Assembly: GCF_000702265.1 (NCBI RefSeq)
Contig: NZ_JNKZ01000010.1
Location: 119,414 to 183,413, forward strand
Direction: 5' to 3'
Length of the DNA stretch: 64,000 bases
Origin: Butyrivibrio sp. NC2002
GTDB taxonomy: Bacteria > Bacillota > Clostridia > Lachnospirales > Lachnospiraceae
Positions within the stretch are counted from its first letter, which is position 1. Each line of letters starts with the position of its first letter. The notes below the pieces were generated by a model, which worked only from the letters and a program-made list of their open reading frames with translations, was not told the origin of the DNA and searched no databases. Below are positions 9,282 to 17,720 of this stretch, piece after piece. Position numbers and translations under genes: made by a program.

Positions 9282-10259
9282 TTATCTTATATCACATTCT
9301 TTGTATAAGGTTCTTACTGCATTTCTATACTCCGGAAGACTTTTAGATACGCATATTTTATGTATATATGCATCTGCAGTTTCACCGGATTTATCTACAA
9401 AATTTTTGCCAACATAAACCCACAATTCCTTCATTTTGTGCATTATCTGAATATCACCGGGAATTTCGTTATGATAATTTTCAAACATTTCTTCCATAAA
9501 TCCCTTAATTTCTTCGCTCTTTAGCCTCTCTCCTCCATTAATCTCTCTTGCAAGCGCAGGATTTGCAATAAGGCCTCTACCTATCATTATTTCGCTGACT
9601 TCAGGATAATCCTTGCGGAATTTTTCATAATCCTCAACTGAACATATATCGCCGTTATAGCACAGCTTGTTTTTGCTGTTTTCACATGCCCATTTAAAAA
9701 TATCCATGTGCGGTTTTCCCTGATACATCTGCTTTCTGACTCTGGGATGAATTATCAGTTTGGATAATGGGAATTTATTGTATACCGGTAGAATTTTATA
9801 GAATTCTTCTGGATCTTCGATACCTATACGCGTCTTTACGGAGAATTCGACGTCATCCATCGTTTTGCTTCCAAAAACATCACTTAGTACATTATCAAGC
9901 TCATGTACGTCCTTAAGCATTCCTGATCCTTTGTTTTTGGATACAACCGTTGCAACGGGACAGCCGACATTCAGGTTTATTTTCTTAAAGCCTCTATCTT
10001 TAAGCTCATTTACTCCCCATAATATGTCTTCCGCTTTTCCGGCCATTATCTGCGGAATGATCAGATCCTCCATGCCCGGATTGTTCTGCGGTAATATTTC
10101 CCTGATATCTCTTTTTTTGAAAGCATGGTGCTTATGTATTGCTAAAAAGGGTGTATAATAAGCACTTATTCCCCCTGAAAAATATTTGTGATGTAAATTT
10201 CTGTAGCTGTAAATTGTAATGCCTTCCAACGGAGCAAAATATATCTTAGTATTTTCCAT
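9282..10259 (-). CDS. dus: tRNA-dihydrouridine synthase
   Basis: 325 residues, FMN-dependent. It reduces specific uridines in the tRNA D-loop. The N-terminal TIM barrel starts IYFAPLEGIT. The catalytic Cys is C100 in LNVGCPVATVVSKNKGSGML, and the flavin-site GRGLIANPAL block is present. The length is normal. The ATG lies inside the end of the GNAT gene (14-bp overlap), giving a two-gene operon. Confidence 0.92.
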   Translation of the reverse strand: MENTKIYFAPLEGITIYSYRNLHHKYFSGGISAYYTPFLAIHKHHAFKKRDIREILPQNNPGMEDLIIPQIMAGKAEDILWGVNELKDRGFKKINLNVGCPVATVVSKNKGSGMLKDVHELDNVLSDVFGSKTMDDVEFSVKTRIGIEDPEEFYKILPVYNKFPLSKLIIHPRVRKQMYQGKPHMDIFKWACENSKNKLCYNGDICSVEDYEKFRKDYPEVSEIMIGRGLIANPALAREINGGERLKSEEIKGFMEEMFENYHNEIPGDIQIMHKMKELWVYVGKNFVDKSGETADAYIHKICVSKSLPEYRNAVRTLYKECDIR

Positions 10260-10815
10260 TCTTTTTCCACAAATTCTTTGTCATTAAAACCTCATCATGG
10301 TAATGTCCATCCATGGTCTTAAATGCCTGCGGTATCTGACCGCAATCTATAAATCCTTTCTTTTTGTATAATCTGAGTGCTCTTGCATTATCAGCAAATA
10401 CGCTTAATTCAAGCCTCTCATAGCCGATATTTTCTGCCATATAAACAATCTGATCCAGAAGCATGGATCCCAGTCCCAAATTCCAGTACGCTTTTCTGAC
10501 CGAAATCTCCATACAAGCTCTATGCCTGGTTTTAAACGATAGGCCTATAGGGCTGACTGAAGATAATCCTATTATCTTTTTCCCGTCAAAAACAGCTATC
10601 ATACCAATATGTTCAGCCTTACTATAATTTTTTATGATTTCCTCCTCTTTTTCTACGGAGTTTTCAATCTCATAAGGGTATCTTATAAGGTATTTTGTTT
10701 CCCCTGCGATATCGCGTCTGAATTGGAGAATCTCTTCGGCATCCTCTTTGACCGGTGTACGCAGAATAAATTCATCACCTTTTTTTGTGGTAACCTTTTT
10801 TTCCTCTATTTCCAT
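10246..10815 (-). CDS. GNAT family N-acetyltransferase
   Basis: 189 residues. The acetyl-CoA binding region is recognisable (ISVRKAYWNLGLGSMLLDQIV, about residues 104-124, with the Q/RxxGxG/A-like NLGLGS), followed by ELSVFADNARALRLYKKKGF typical of GNAT motif B. The target is unknown. It is upstream of and overlapping dus. An inverted pair of Rep-type iterons lies 28 bp upstream of the start codon (10843-10878), an unexpected position for replication sites. Confidence 0.88.
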   Translation of the reverse strand: MEIEEKKVTTKKGDEFILRTPVKEDAEEILQFRRDIAGETKYLIRYPYEIENSVEKEEEIIKNYSKAEHIGMIAVFDGKKIIGLSSVSPIGLSFKTRHRACMEISVRKAYWNLGLGSMLLDQIVYMAENIGYERLELSVFADNARALRLYKKKGFIDCGQIPQAFKTMDGHYHDEVLMTKNLWKKNGKY

Positions 10816-10842
10816 AAAATATTGAAATCCCCCAATGGTTTA

Positions 10843-10878
10843 TTTAGTAGTTTTTAGGGACCTATTTTTCTACTAACT
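10843..10878. promoter_or_regulatory. Inverted pair of Rep-type iterons upstream of GNAT gene
   Basis: TTTAGTAGTTTTTAGGGA (10843-10860, reversed copy) abuts ACCTATTTTTCTACTAACT (10860-10878, direct copy). Both match the TACC-TTT-CTACTAA consensus of the origin iterons at 13.6-14.4 kb. Inverted iteron pairs are classically bound by Rep dimers acting as repressors. Here they would sit over the promoter of the GNAT-dus operon. Confidence 0.55.
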
Positions 10879-10922
10879 ATCTTTATCTCTTTACAATTAT
10901 ATATAAAAAGCTTTTTGCATGC

Positions 10923-10960
10923 AAAAAAATCCATGAAATTATCACTAATTTCATGGATTT
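10923..10960 (-). terminator. Terminator of SGNH hydrolase gene
   Basis: AAATCCATGAAATT at 10927-10940 pairs with 10947-10960. On the minus strand it is followed by seven T. Confidence 0.85.
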
Positions 10961-10988
10961 CAAACGTTATTTAATATTACACTTAACA

Positions 10989-11642
10989 TTATGCAAATGT
11001 AGCCAGAACATAATCATCAGCTTCTTTTCTTTCAGCTGTAAGATCTATGCCTTCTAAGACATTTTTCATATGCTCTGCGAAGCTTGCATGTCCTTCTGCA
11101 GACAGGTGAATTCCGTCAAATGACAAATCAAGATCCCACTCTCCTGCATCAACAAAGAATATTCCGAATTCCTGTGCTATTATATCAAGCTCTGATGAAA
11201 GTCTTTTCCTCTGAGCCTCTACTTCTTCAAGATTTTCTTCCATATGAGAGAGAATAAGAGGGGGTGCTATCAGCAAAAATCCGGTCTTATTGTCAACAAA
11301 TTCCGTTCTATTAAGCTGTCTTTCAATAAAATCCCTTAGCTTAGAAGCCACAACATCTGCATCAGGTTCTGACATATTGAGAAGATCATTAGTTCCAAGC
11401 ATAACTGCAAACAGATCCAATGGACTATACTCAAGCACTGATTTATCAAGGGAAAGCAGCGAATACGGATTATCCGGGATTACTCTTCCGTTCATACCGT
11501 CAGCATATACCTTCCACTCTCCATACACATAATTTTGAAGGATTTCGGTCCATCTTTCATTAGCAGGAAGTCTTCCACCCATCATGCCTCTTGGATCAAA
11601 TCCATAGGTGTTTGAATCGCCATAAAAAAGAACTTTTTTCAT
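10989..11642 (-). CDS. SGNH/GDSL-family hydrolase (esterase)
   Basis: 217 residues, with block I GDSNTYG (nucleophile Ser10), block III LGTNDLL, and block V DGIHLSAEGH with the catalytic Asp and His. It has no signal peptide, so it is cytoplasmic. Enzymes of this group remove acyl or acetyl esters, often from carbohydrates. In a plant-fibre degrader it could deacetylate imported xylo-oligosaccharides, but that is inference. It is a single gene with its own terminator. Confidence 0.88.
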   Translation of the reverse strand: MKKVLFYGDSNTYGFDPRGMMGGRLPANERWTEILQNYVYGEWKVYADGMNGRVIPDNPYSLLSLDKSVLEYSPLDLFAVMLGTNDLLNMSEPDADVVASKLRDFIERQLNRTEFVDNKTGFLLIAPPLILSHMEENLEEVEAQRKRLSSELDIIAQEFGIFFVDAGEWDLDLSFDGIHLSAEGHASFAEHMKNVLEGIDLTAERKEADDYVLATFA

Positions 11643-11942
11643 CTGTAATTACCTGTTCCTTTCAACACCTCTAAGTTACATCATCAATATAACACAAAAG
11701 CCTTGAATAATCCGTGTTTTTATGATTATTTAATGGAATTAAGTTTTTTTTCTCTATTTTTTCTACTTTTTATCGTTAATTTCAATAATTCATATCCGAT
11801 ATATTGTATTTCTTAAATTTCTATACCACTATATTTAGCTACTTGAATTTAAATTTCAGATGTGCTATCGTTTAATACGATTTTTCTTTTTTTAAAATTT
11901 ATAGAGGGGAGGGGCTATAGCGACGCTATTAGCTATGTTATT
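11643..11942. other. AT-rich intergenic region
   Basis: About 300 bp between divergent genes. It has poly-T stretches and one weak iteron-like match near 11752-11771 (TCTATTTTTTCTACTT). A short ATAGC-GAC-GCTAT hairpin and a GAGGGGAGGGG purine block lie at 11904-11930, just ahead of the HPr-like gene. Confidence 0.4.
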
Positions 11943-12191
11943 ATGACAAAAAATATTAAAGTCTGTCTCGAAAACGAGAAAAAAATCCGTAAATTTGTTC
12001 AAATGAATACTTCATCTTCATGTCAGGTTGATGTACGTAGTGGACACAGCTATATTGATGGTAAATCAATTATTGGCCTACTTTCATTAAACCTTCTTAA
12101 ACCATTGTATGTTTCAGTGATCGGAGATTCAAACAAAATTACTGATTTAATTGACAGTTACGAAGAATACGACTTAGTTACAACTGCATAA
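11943..12191 (+). CDS. HPr-like domain protein lacking the phosphorylatable His
   Basis: 82 residues from the ATG at 11943. The C-terminal two thirds match the PTS HPr fold, with GKSIIGLLSLN at residues 40-50, where HPr carries its regulatory Ser46 region (here Ser42). The active-site GxHARPA block with His15 is absent; FVQMNTSSS occupies the place, so it cannot act as a normal phosphocarrier. A Crh-like regulatory role is possible but unproven. The ATG overlaps the stop of a three-codon ORF (ATG TTA TTA TGA from 11935), and the purine-rich ribosome site lies before a small hairpin, so initiation may be unusual. The open frame extends to 11862 without a better start. Confidence 0.65.
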   Translation: MTKNIKVCLENEKKIRKFVQMNTSSSCQVDVRSGHSYIDGKSIIGLLSLNLLKPLYVSVIGDSNKITDLIDSYEEYDLVTTA

Positions 12192-12200
12192 CTCAAAAAT

Positions 12201-12239
12201 AAGGTCGGAAAATGATTTTTCTCATTTATCCGGCCTTTT
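12201..12239 (+). terminator. Terminator of HPr-like gene
   Basis: The stem AAGGTCGGAAAATGA / TCATTTATCCGGCCTT has small mismatches and is followed by TT. It is 10 bp behind the stop codon. Confidence 0.8.
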
Positions 12240-12327
12240 ATATTATATATTAACTATATTTAAAACTGACTTATTTGGTTGATCTGCAAAAATTTCAACC
12301 TTTTTTCTACAATATATCTTTATTTTT

Positions 12328-13542
12328 TTACTTTTCTACCAATCTTCTTTCAAGTTCATCAAAATCCAGTGTTCTCTGCTCGTAATTGCCAAATGCCATA
12401 TCCGGTTCTGAACTTGTAGGCTGCCAGTTTTTCTCAATTGCCCTTATCATCCAACCTGTAAGATTCTCGATCTTTTTTGATGATTTTTTCGCTAGCTTGT
12501 ATGCTCTTTCAATTTTGGAATAATCATAATTTGCAGCGACTAATATAGCTCTGATCTCAGAAATCATTATCTTTTCATCTATCAATTGCTGCACCTTATC
12601 ATACAGTTCCATCTCATCAATAGCAGGTGCTTTTTTAGTGGTTTTCTCTTCCATATTGGAATTCTTAACTTTAGGATTAACATCAATCTTAAATCTTATA
12701 TTAACAACTTTTCCACCGCGTCCTGCTTTAACAGGTTCATAGTCAAACCAGATACTGGTTGTCTCATTTAATTCCTGCTTAGCTTTATCCAGAGCAAATT
12801 TCTTAAAATTACCAAAAGTTTTAAGTCTTCCGGCACCATCGGTATTTTCAGCTCTTCTTTCGATTTTGTCGTAGTCCGGATTCCCCTTCTTAAGTGCACT
12901 AATGATCTCCGGATCCGCCTGGGAATCAATTATTCCGAGTCTAAGTTTAAGATCTGTCAGATTATATTGTACATAATACGGTCCCTGGCGCTTTGTTATA
13001 GCTCTCTGTCTGTCCATCTCAGCCTTCAATATCTCATACAGTCTGAATGAATAAACACTGTTAAGCTGTACCGCTTCAGCTAAACTAAGAACAGTATAAT
13101 TGCTCTGCAGGTTTGCAAGATATGGTGTTATCTTGTTGTTATACCTGACATTCAGAACACCATTTTTAAATGAAGCATCCGTAATAACATTAATTGCTTC
13201 AATTTCCTGTGTTTCATCGTTGGAATAAATAATTCGCCAGTCCAGAATAGATGGCTTGTTTTTTGCCGGTTCAATAGCCGATTTGATATGTTCGTAAAAA
13301 GAACCTCCCTTAACCCCGAAAATTCTTTTTAAATCCGTACCATATATATTAGCTTCAAGGGTCTTATCCTCAGGATTTAGCTCAGCTTTTGCTATACTTA
13401 CTGCAAATAGCTTCTGCACTAAAAGAGTCGATCTTCCCTTCGCATTTATCAATGTATTGGCTTTTTTATAATTTTGATTGGATAAAAACCCCTCGATAGC
13501 AGCTGATTCCTCTTCCATCTGCTTTTTAGATTTACGCCCCAC
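12328..13542 (-). CDS. Replication initiator protein (Rep_3/RepB-like)
   Basis: 404 residues. Two winged-helix-type Rep_3 regions can be traced: about residues 40-150 (ANTLINAKGRSTLLVQKLF, FGVKGGSFYEHIKSAI) and 160-280 (LNSVYSFRLYEILKAEMDRQ, NLTDLKLRLGI, FKKFALDKAKQELNE). A less conserved tail follows. The start is GTG at 13542 with GGAGGT 5 bases upstream. It is transcribed away from an iteron-rich region, the classic arrangement for an iteron replicon. A weak iteron-like site (AACCTTTTTTCTACAATA, 12297-12314) lies beyond its 3' end. Confidence 0.9.
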   Translation of the reverse strand: MGRKSKKQMEEESAAIEGFLSNQNYKKANTLINAKGRSTLLVQKLFAVSIAKAELNPEDKTLEANIYGTDLKRIFGVKGGSFYEHIKSAIEPAKNKPSILDWRIIYSNDETQEIEAINVITDASFKNGVLNVRYNNKITPYLANLQSNYTVLSLAEAVQLNSVYSFRLYEILKAEMDRQRAITKRQGPYYVQYNLTDLKLRLGIIDSQADPEIISALKKGNPDYDKIERRAENTDGAGRLKTFGNFKKFALDKAKQELNETTSIWFDYEPVKAGRGGKVVNIRFKIDVNPKVKNSNMEEKTTKKAPAIDEMELYDKVQQLIDEKIMISEIRAILVAANYDYSKIERAYKLAKKSSKKIENLTGWMIRAIEKNWQPTSSEPDMAFGNYEQRTLDFDELERRLVEK

Positions 13543-13575
13543 AACTACCTCCTTGCCCCTAATTGAACATAGTTT

Positions 13576-14396
13576 GTACCTAATTAGTACTAGTTAATTA
13601 TAAATCTTCGCGTACCTTATGTAAACAAAAATTCCTATATTTGTACATCTTTTCCCTTTTTAGTACAGAGTTATACCCCTAAACTAATTTCTTTTGTTTA
13701 TTTCATATGCTATTTATCAATATCACGTGCATAAATCATTAAATTAATGACTGTCTAAGTCAACGCGCTAATTGACCGCTTCAGTATCACTCCTTTTTCG
13801 TACCCAATTACTACTAAGTAACATCATTATATACCTAATTGCTACTAACTTATGTCTCTGATATACCTTTTTTCTACTAAGTTCCCCTAAATCCATCCCT
13901 TTTTACTACTATCTTTAAAGAAATTAATATATTTGGGGTCAATATTTCATTAAAAACACATGATTGAGTGATCCTTATCTGCTCATATTCAGATACGTTA
14001 TCGGCCCTATTTTCCTTTATCTTCGCTAAGATTCCGATATTTTTATTTTATGTTCCCAATTACTACTAAGTAACGGATTTATATACCCTATTTCTACTTT
14101 CTTAGCTTTATCATGTATCTCTCCGTATACCGGAATCCGCATATTAAGTAGTTTTTGGGGTGTTTTTCGTAGAACAAATAAATGTACCTAAAAACTATTG
14201 ATTTATACCATATTTCTAAATAACCTCCCCTAAAACTACTAATAAAACCTTCTAAAAAAACCTATTTTCTACTAAATAAATCCTTTTCTTTACAATTTTC
14301 AAAGCTTTTTGGTACCTTTTTTCTATAGTTCTTCATCCATAAAACTATTATTCTTTTTCCAGAGCTGTATCGTTTTTGTACCATATTTCTACCTAA
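13576..14396. repeat. Origin of replication: iteron cluster
   Basis: At least a dozen related sites of about 20 bp, consensus TACC(T/C)-W-W-TT-W-CTACTAA-G/A-TA. Clear copies start at 13801, 13832, 13864, 13896, 14053, 14084, 14206, 14227, 14260, 14311 and 14378; one reversed copy lies at 14144-14160. Spacing is irregular, with pairs about 31 bp apart (13801/13832, 13832/13864 and 14053/14084). AT-rich stretches between them could melt. No DnaA box matching TTATCCACA was seen. The position between rep and the parAB-like operon supports this being oriV of the replicon. Confidence 0.85.
13597..13625 (-). promoter_or_regulatory. rep promoter
   Basis: On the minus strand, TTTACA (13620-13625) and TATAAT (13597-13602) have a 17-bp spacer. 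The iteron-like GTACCTAATTAGTACTAG at 13576-13593 lies at the expected start point, a natural place for Rep autorepression. Confidence 0.65.
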
Positions 14397-14437
14397 AAAG
14401 CAGTGAAAACCCTTTATTTTACTGGATTTCCACTGCT
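14395..14437 (-). terminator. Terminator behind the par operon
   Basis: On the minus strand, AGCAGTGGAAA pairs with TTTTCACTGCT and is followed by T5. It lies about 60 bp behind the stop codon of the ParB-like gene. Confidence 0.75.
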
Positions 14438-14497
14438 CCTAATTAATAATAATATTATGTTGTTAATTAATTATATTGTTATAAACAACATGCTGTT

Positions 14498-15121
14498 TTA
14501 AAGATTTAATTGATCCATAAAGGACTTGTATTTAAGATACATTTCCTTATTTTTTTCATAATCCTGTTCAATAAGATTACTAATATATTGCTGATAAGAA
14601 ATTTTTCCTGATTGTGTCATAAAATCAACATAAGATCTTAATTCACCAAGTCTGATATGCAATACGCCACTACTTTTTTCCTCAGGAATAAGAGGAATTG
14701 TTTTTTTGCTGTTATTTTTGCTTTTTACGGGTATTTCTTCTTGTACCTCGTTTATCGGCATTACGGGAACATTAACCTGCTGTGGCATAATATTCTGGTT
14801 TACAGGTACATTTATTTGATTATTTAACGGTACTGTAGGCTGAGGAGTTGTATAAACCGGCATCGAATTTACATTCTGAGTAGCTGTTACAGGTACCTGA
14901 TTAACAGGGACAGTCTGAACAGGCTGCTGTACTGGGATTTCAACCGGTACTGTCTCGGTCAATATTTCGGTTTCAACTGATATGTTTTCTGCTTTTTTTG
15001 CAGTCTGATTTGATTTAGGTACGTTTGTATTTTTGGCTTCTGCCTTGGTTTCCTGAGGTGCAGGAGAACCAACCATTTTCTGGAAATTTTGCGCCATAGC
15101 ATTTTGGAGATTCTTTTTCAT
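14498..15121 (-). CDS. Putative centromere-binding partner of ParA (C-terminal RHH)
   Basis: 207 residues. Residues 1-50 are basic and polar. Residues about 55-125 form a Pro/Val/Gln/Asn-rich low-complexity linker. Residues about 151-192 read SSGVLHIRLGELRSYVDFMT plus QYISNLIEQDYEKN, a beta-strand and two helices as in ribbon-helix-helix DNA-binding proteins. Its start codon shares one base with the parA stop (TAATG), so it is translationally coupled. Position and fold make it the likely ParB-type adaptor (RHH type, not the KorB/Spo0J type), but no family match can be checked here. The N-terminus could stimulate ParA ATP hydrolysis, as Arg-containing N-termini do in other RHH partners. Confidence 0.6.
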   Translation of the reverse strand: MKKNLQNAMAQNFQKMVGSPAPQETKAEAKNTNVPKSNQTAKKAENISVETEILTETVPVEIPVQQPVQTVPVNQVPVTATQNVNSMPVYTTPQPTVPLNNQINVPVNQNIMPQQVNVPVMPINEVQEEIPVKSKNNSKKTIPLIPEEKSSGVLHIRLGELRSYVDFMTQSGKISYQQYISNLIEQDYEKNKEMYLKYKSFMDQLNL

Positions 15122-15906
15122 TATTTTTCTCCTTTCAGAAATTCATCGACAAAGCTATCATAATCTTTTGTTGCTCTTGCATTTGGAGCATATTCATATA
15201 TTGATTGATTTATTGTCTGAGATTCTTCTACTGCAACATTCTGGTGGATTTTGGTGTCATATACCTTTATCTCATACTCTTTTGCTAACATTTCTATTCC
15301 TTCAAGCCAAATAGAAGCGTTATTTGTATTTCTGCAATTTGTCACCAAAATACCGGCTACATCCAAATTGGGATTATTAAGTCGCTCTGACATGACTGAA
15401 ATCCATGAAAACAGCATGTTTGCACCATTGGTAGCAAAGGCTTCTGGTGTCATTGGAACTACTATTTTATCTGTAATTGCAAGAACGTTCTGTGTGATAA
15501 GAGCCAATGTAGGGCTGCAATCGATAATACAGAAGTCATATTGCTTATTTAACTTATTTAAAGCTCTTTGGAGCATAAATTCTCGAGATGTAACGCCGGA
15601 ATAATCAAGATCGGCTGAAGTAAATTCGATTCCTCCTATTATAAGGTCGAGATTTTCATTTATTGGGATCAAAGTCTCATTTATATCTGCTCCGGGCTCA
15701 TTCTTTTCTGTTTTAAATACATCTGAAAGTGTAGATGCAGGAATATTATATAAATCTATTCCGGCTGCCTGGCTTAAATTTTCCTGTGGATCTGAATCTA
15801 TCATAAGAACTTTATAATTTCTCTTGGCCAGTCCGGCTGCTAAAGCATAAGTAGAAGTTGTTTTAGCAACACCGCCCTTCTGGTTGCAAAATGCTATTAC
15901 TTTCAT
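15121..15906 (-). CDS. parA: ParA family partition ATPase
   Basis: 261 residues. The deviant Walker A motif KGGVAKTTST (residues 10-19) is followed by the A' motif LMIDSDPQENLSQA and the Walker B-like FCIIDCSPTLAL. No N-terminal HTH is present, as in small type Ib ParAs. The frame opens earlier, but GGAGGAGATA stands directly before the ATG at 15906. It drives plasmid or chromid segregation together with the coupled downstream gene. The 8-bp phased array begins 65 bp upstream of the start, where type Ib systems keep their centromere and operator. Confidence 0.95.
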   Translation of the reverse strand: MKVIAFCNQKGGVAKTTSTYALAAGLAKRNYKVLMIDSDPQENLSQAAGIDLYNIPASTLSDVFKTEKNEPGADINETLIPINENLDLIIGGIEFTSADLDYSGVTSREFMLQRALNKLNKQYDFCIIDCSPTLALITQNVLAITDKIVVPMTPEAFATNGANMLFSWISVMSERLNNPNLDVAGILVTNCRNTNNASIWLEGIEMLAKEYEIKVYDTKIHQNVAVEESQTINQSIYEYAPNARATKDYDSFVDEFLKGEK

Positions 15907-16197
15907 TATCTCCTCCAAATTCATCAATATTACGTTGTATATTGTAACATTGATGAATGGATGTGTAAAGATATTTATAGCAATATATTCTAATATTAAT
16001 GTAATATGAGATACAAATATATTGATATAGATATATAAGTATATTGATATACTAAGATATAAGGATATATATGTATAAAAATATTAAAATACAAATGTAT
16101 CAGTATATAATGATATTTTGTAAATTGATATACATATATAACATGATAATGATATACATGCAACAAGATATCAAATCATAATGATGTAATTAATATA

Positions 16198-16750
16198 TTG
16201 ATGTCATGATGTGATGATATAAATAGTAACTGTATAAACACATAATAATATAAATATAACATGATGTAGTGATGCATATATTAATTATATCAATACATCA
16301 AAATATATTTATATTCTGATAAAACATAACATGATGACATGATGTATTTATACAATGGTTACTGATAAAATGGCAGAGAAAAAAATAATTAATGTGATTT
16401 ATACATCAATGTATAATGATGTAGTTAATACGTAAATACGTATAATAATCAAGCAAAACGCAAATATAATGACATCAATACATCATTATATTTGAGCTCA
16501 AAAGGCTTAAACAAGGGTCTAATTCTATTTTTTGTTGTATCACTAGTGCTAAGACTGGGTACTTAAATAATTGACGATATTACAACAATAAAAATATAGC
16601 ATGATGTATTGATGCTTTCTGGTGGAAGCTATAATTCCAGGATAAGTAGAATGGATAATCTCATAAATTTATCAATATATACAACAATTAATTTACGAAT
16701 AATGATGATAATGTATTATGATTTAAATTAATCATGATGTAATGATGCAT
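16198..16750. repeat. CATGATGTA-N-TGATGCAT repeats inside the octad region
   Basis: An 18-bp motif occurs at 16260-16277, 16600-16617 (last bases TT) and 16733-16750. Variants lie at 16198-16218 and 16330-16347, and a reversed copy lies at 16470-16490. They are longer, more specific units than the surrounding octads and may be the high-affinity sites. Confidence 0.55.
16429..16442. promoter_or_regulatory. Palindrome TACGTA-AA-TACGTA
   Basis: A perfect 6+6 palindrome with an AA centre inside the AT-rich region. Its core recurs at 17760-17771 upstream of hypA, so both may bind the same regulator. Confidence 0.4.
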
Positions 16751-17129
16751 TTACATCTAAAGCATAATAATGTATAATGACATCAAAATACAACGAGATG
16801 CAAACATCATTATATAAGTATAAAATGAGATAAATATAATTTTGTTGATGTACATATAACAAAATACTATGATACAATAATCTAAAAGTATCTAATTATA
16901 AATATATATAGATGTATAAAAATCAAATATACATGATGAAATGTTATAATGATTTATATATAATATGAAGTGTAAGTATCAAAAATCATAAATACATTGA
17001 TATAATTATGTATAAATAAATGTACATAAAAGTTTCAGAATATATTGATTTATTAATACAAAGATGATATAATAAAAATATATATTTATAGCAATGTATA
17101 AATATATAAACATATCAAAATACATGAAA

Positions 17130-17720
17130 ATGACAGAAAAAACTCAGAATAAAATCCGTGAATTTGGCCTGTTTTTTACGTCATTAAATTTGCATTTTGG
17201 ATGAAATCTATCCAACTGATAACAGAGCAATGTTTAATGAAAAATCAGGGTGAAATCGTAGGAAAAATCCAAGAAAAAATCCTGGATTTTGTTCTGAAAA
17301 TAATAAAATAAATCGTTATCAGGGGCCTGATCCGGGATAATTGGCAATCAGATTAAATTAGAGCGCTAAATCAGGCAAAATCCATGGAAAATATCCTTGA
17401 TTTATTTTTGCTTGTTAATCCGAATATGACACCAAAATCCGAAATAATGATCAAAAATAAGGATTCTGGTTATGATCATGCGATTTTTTTGAAGACCAGA
17501 AATATTGACGTTATTTAGAAAAGTAACAGATATGAATCTGAAAATAGTATAAAATAAGAAGAAAATCAAATAAATTAATTCTAAAAATAAAATAAAATGT
17601 AAATAATGACTTAGAAAGTCAATGAGTAATAAATACATGTGTTATTAAAACGAAATATATGAAGAATAAAAGAAATATAAGATAACAAAAGGTACTATAT
17701 ACTATAATAATACTTGCTGA
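17130..17720. other. Noncoding spacer
   Basis: About 590 bp of AT-rich sequence without a convincing gene. It contains several AAAATCC-type words (for example near 17147, 17266 and 17378) but no clear hairpin with a T run and no regular octad phase. The only long open frame (minus strand, 17402-17638) is a low-complexity artefact. Confidence 0.4.

Larger units (their letters stand above)
15971..17129. repeat. Phased 8-bp AT-rich octad array (candidate centromere/parS)
   Basis: About 1.15 kb of noncoding DNA that divides into octamers, most starting with A and ending with T. From 16011 the units read ATACAAAT, ATATTGAT, ATAGATAT, ATAAGTAT, ATTGATAT, ACTAAGAT, ATAAGGAT and so on to 16114 without a slip. 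From 16866 to 17129 there are 33 units in one phase, and 27 of these end in T. Between them the phase slips several times and stays weaker. Frequent words are ATATTGAT and its complement ATCAATAT, plus ATAATGAT and ATAAATAT. The array begins beside parA. Tandem short AT-rich units are typical binding sites of RHH partition proteins. The assignment as centromere is inference. Confidence 0.65.

Noticed and set aside
17402..17638. 78-residue hydrophobic minus-strand ORF
   Set aside because: Composition reflects AT-rich DNA (Phe, Leu, Ile, Tyr); no ribosome site and no family resemblance.
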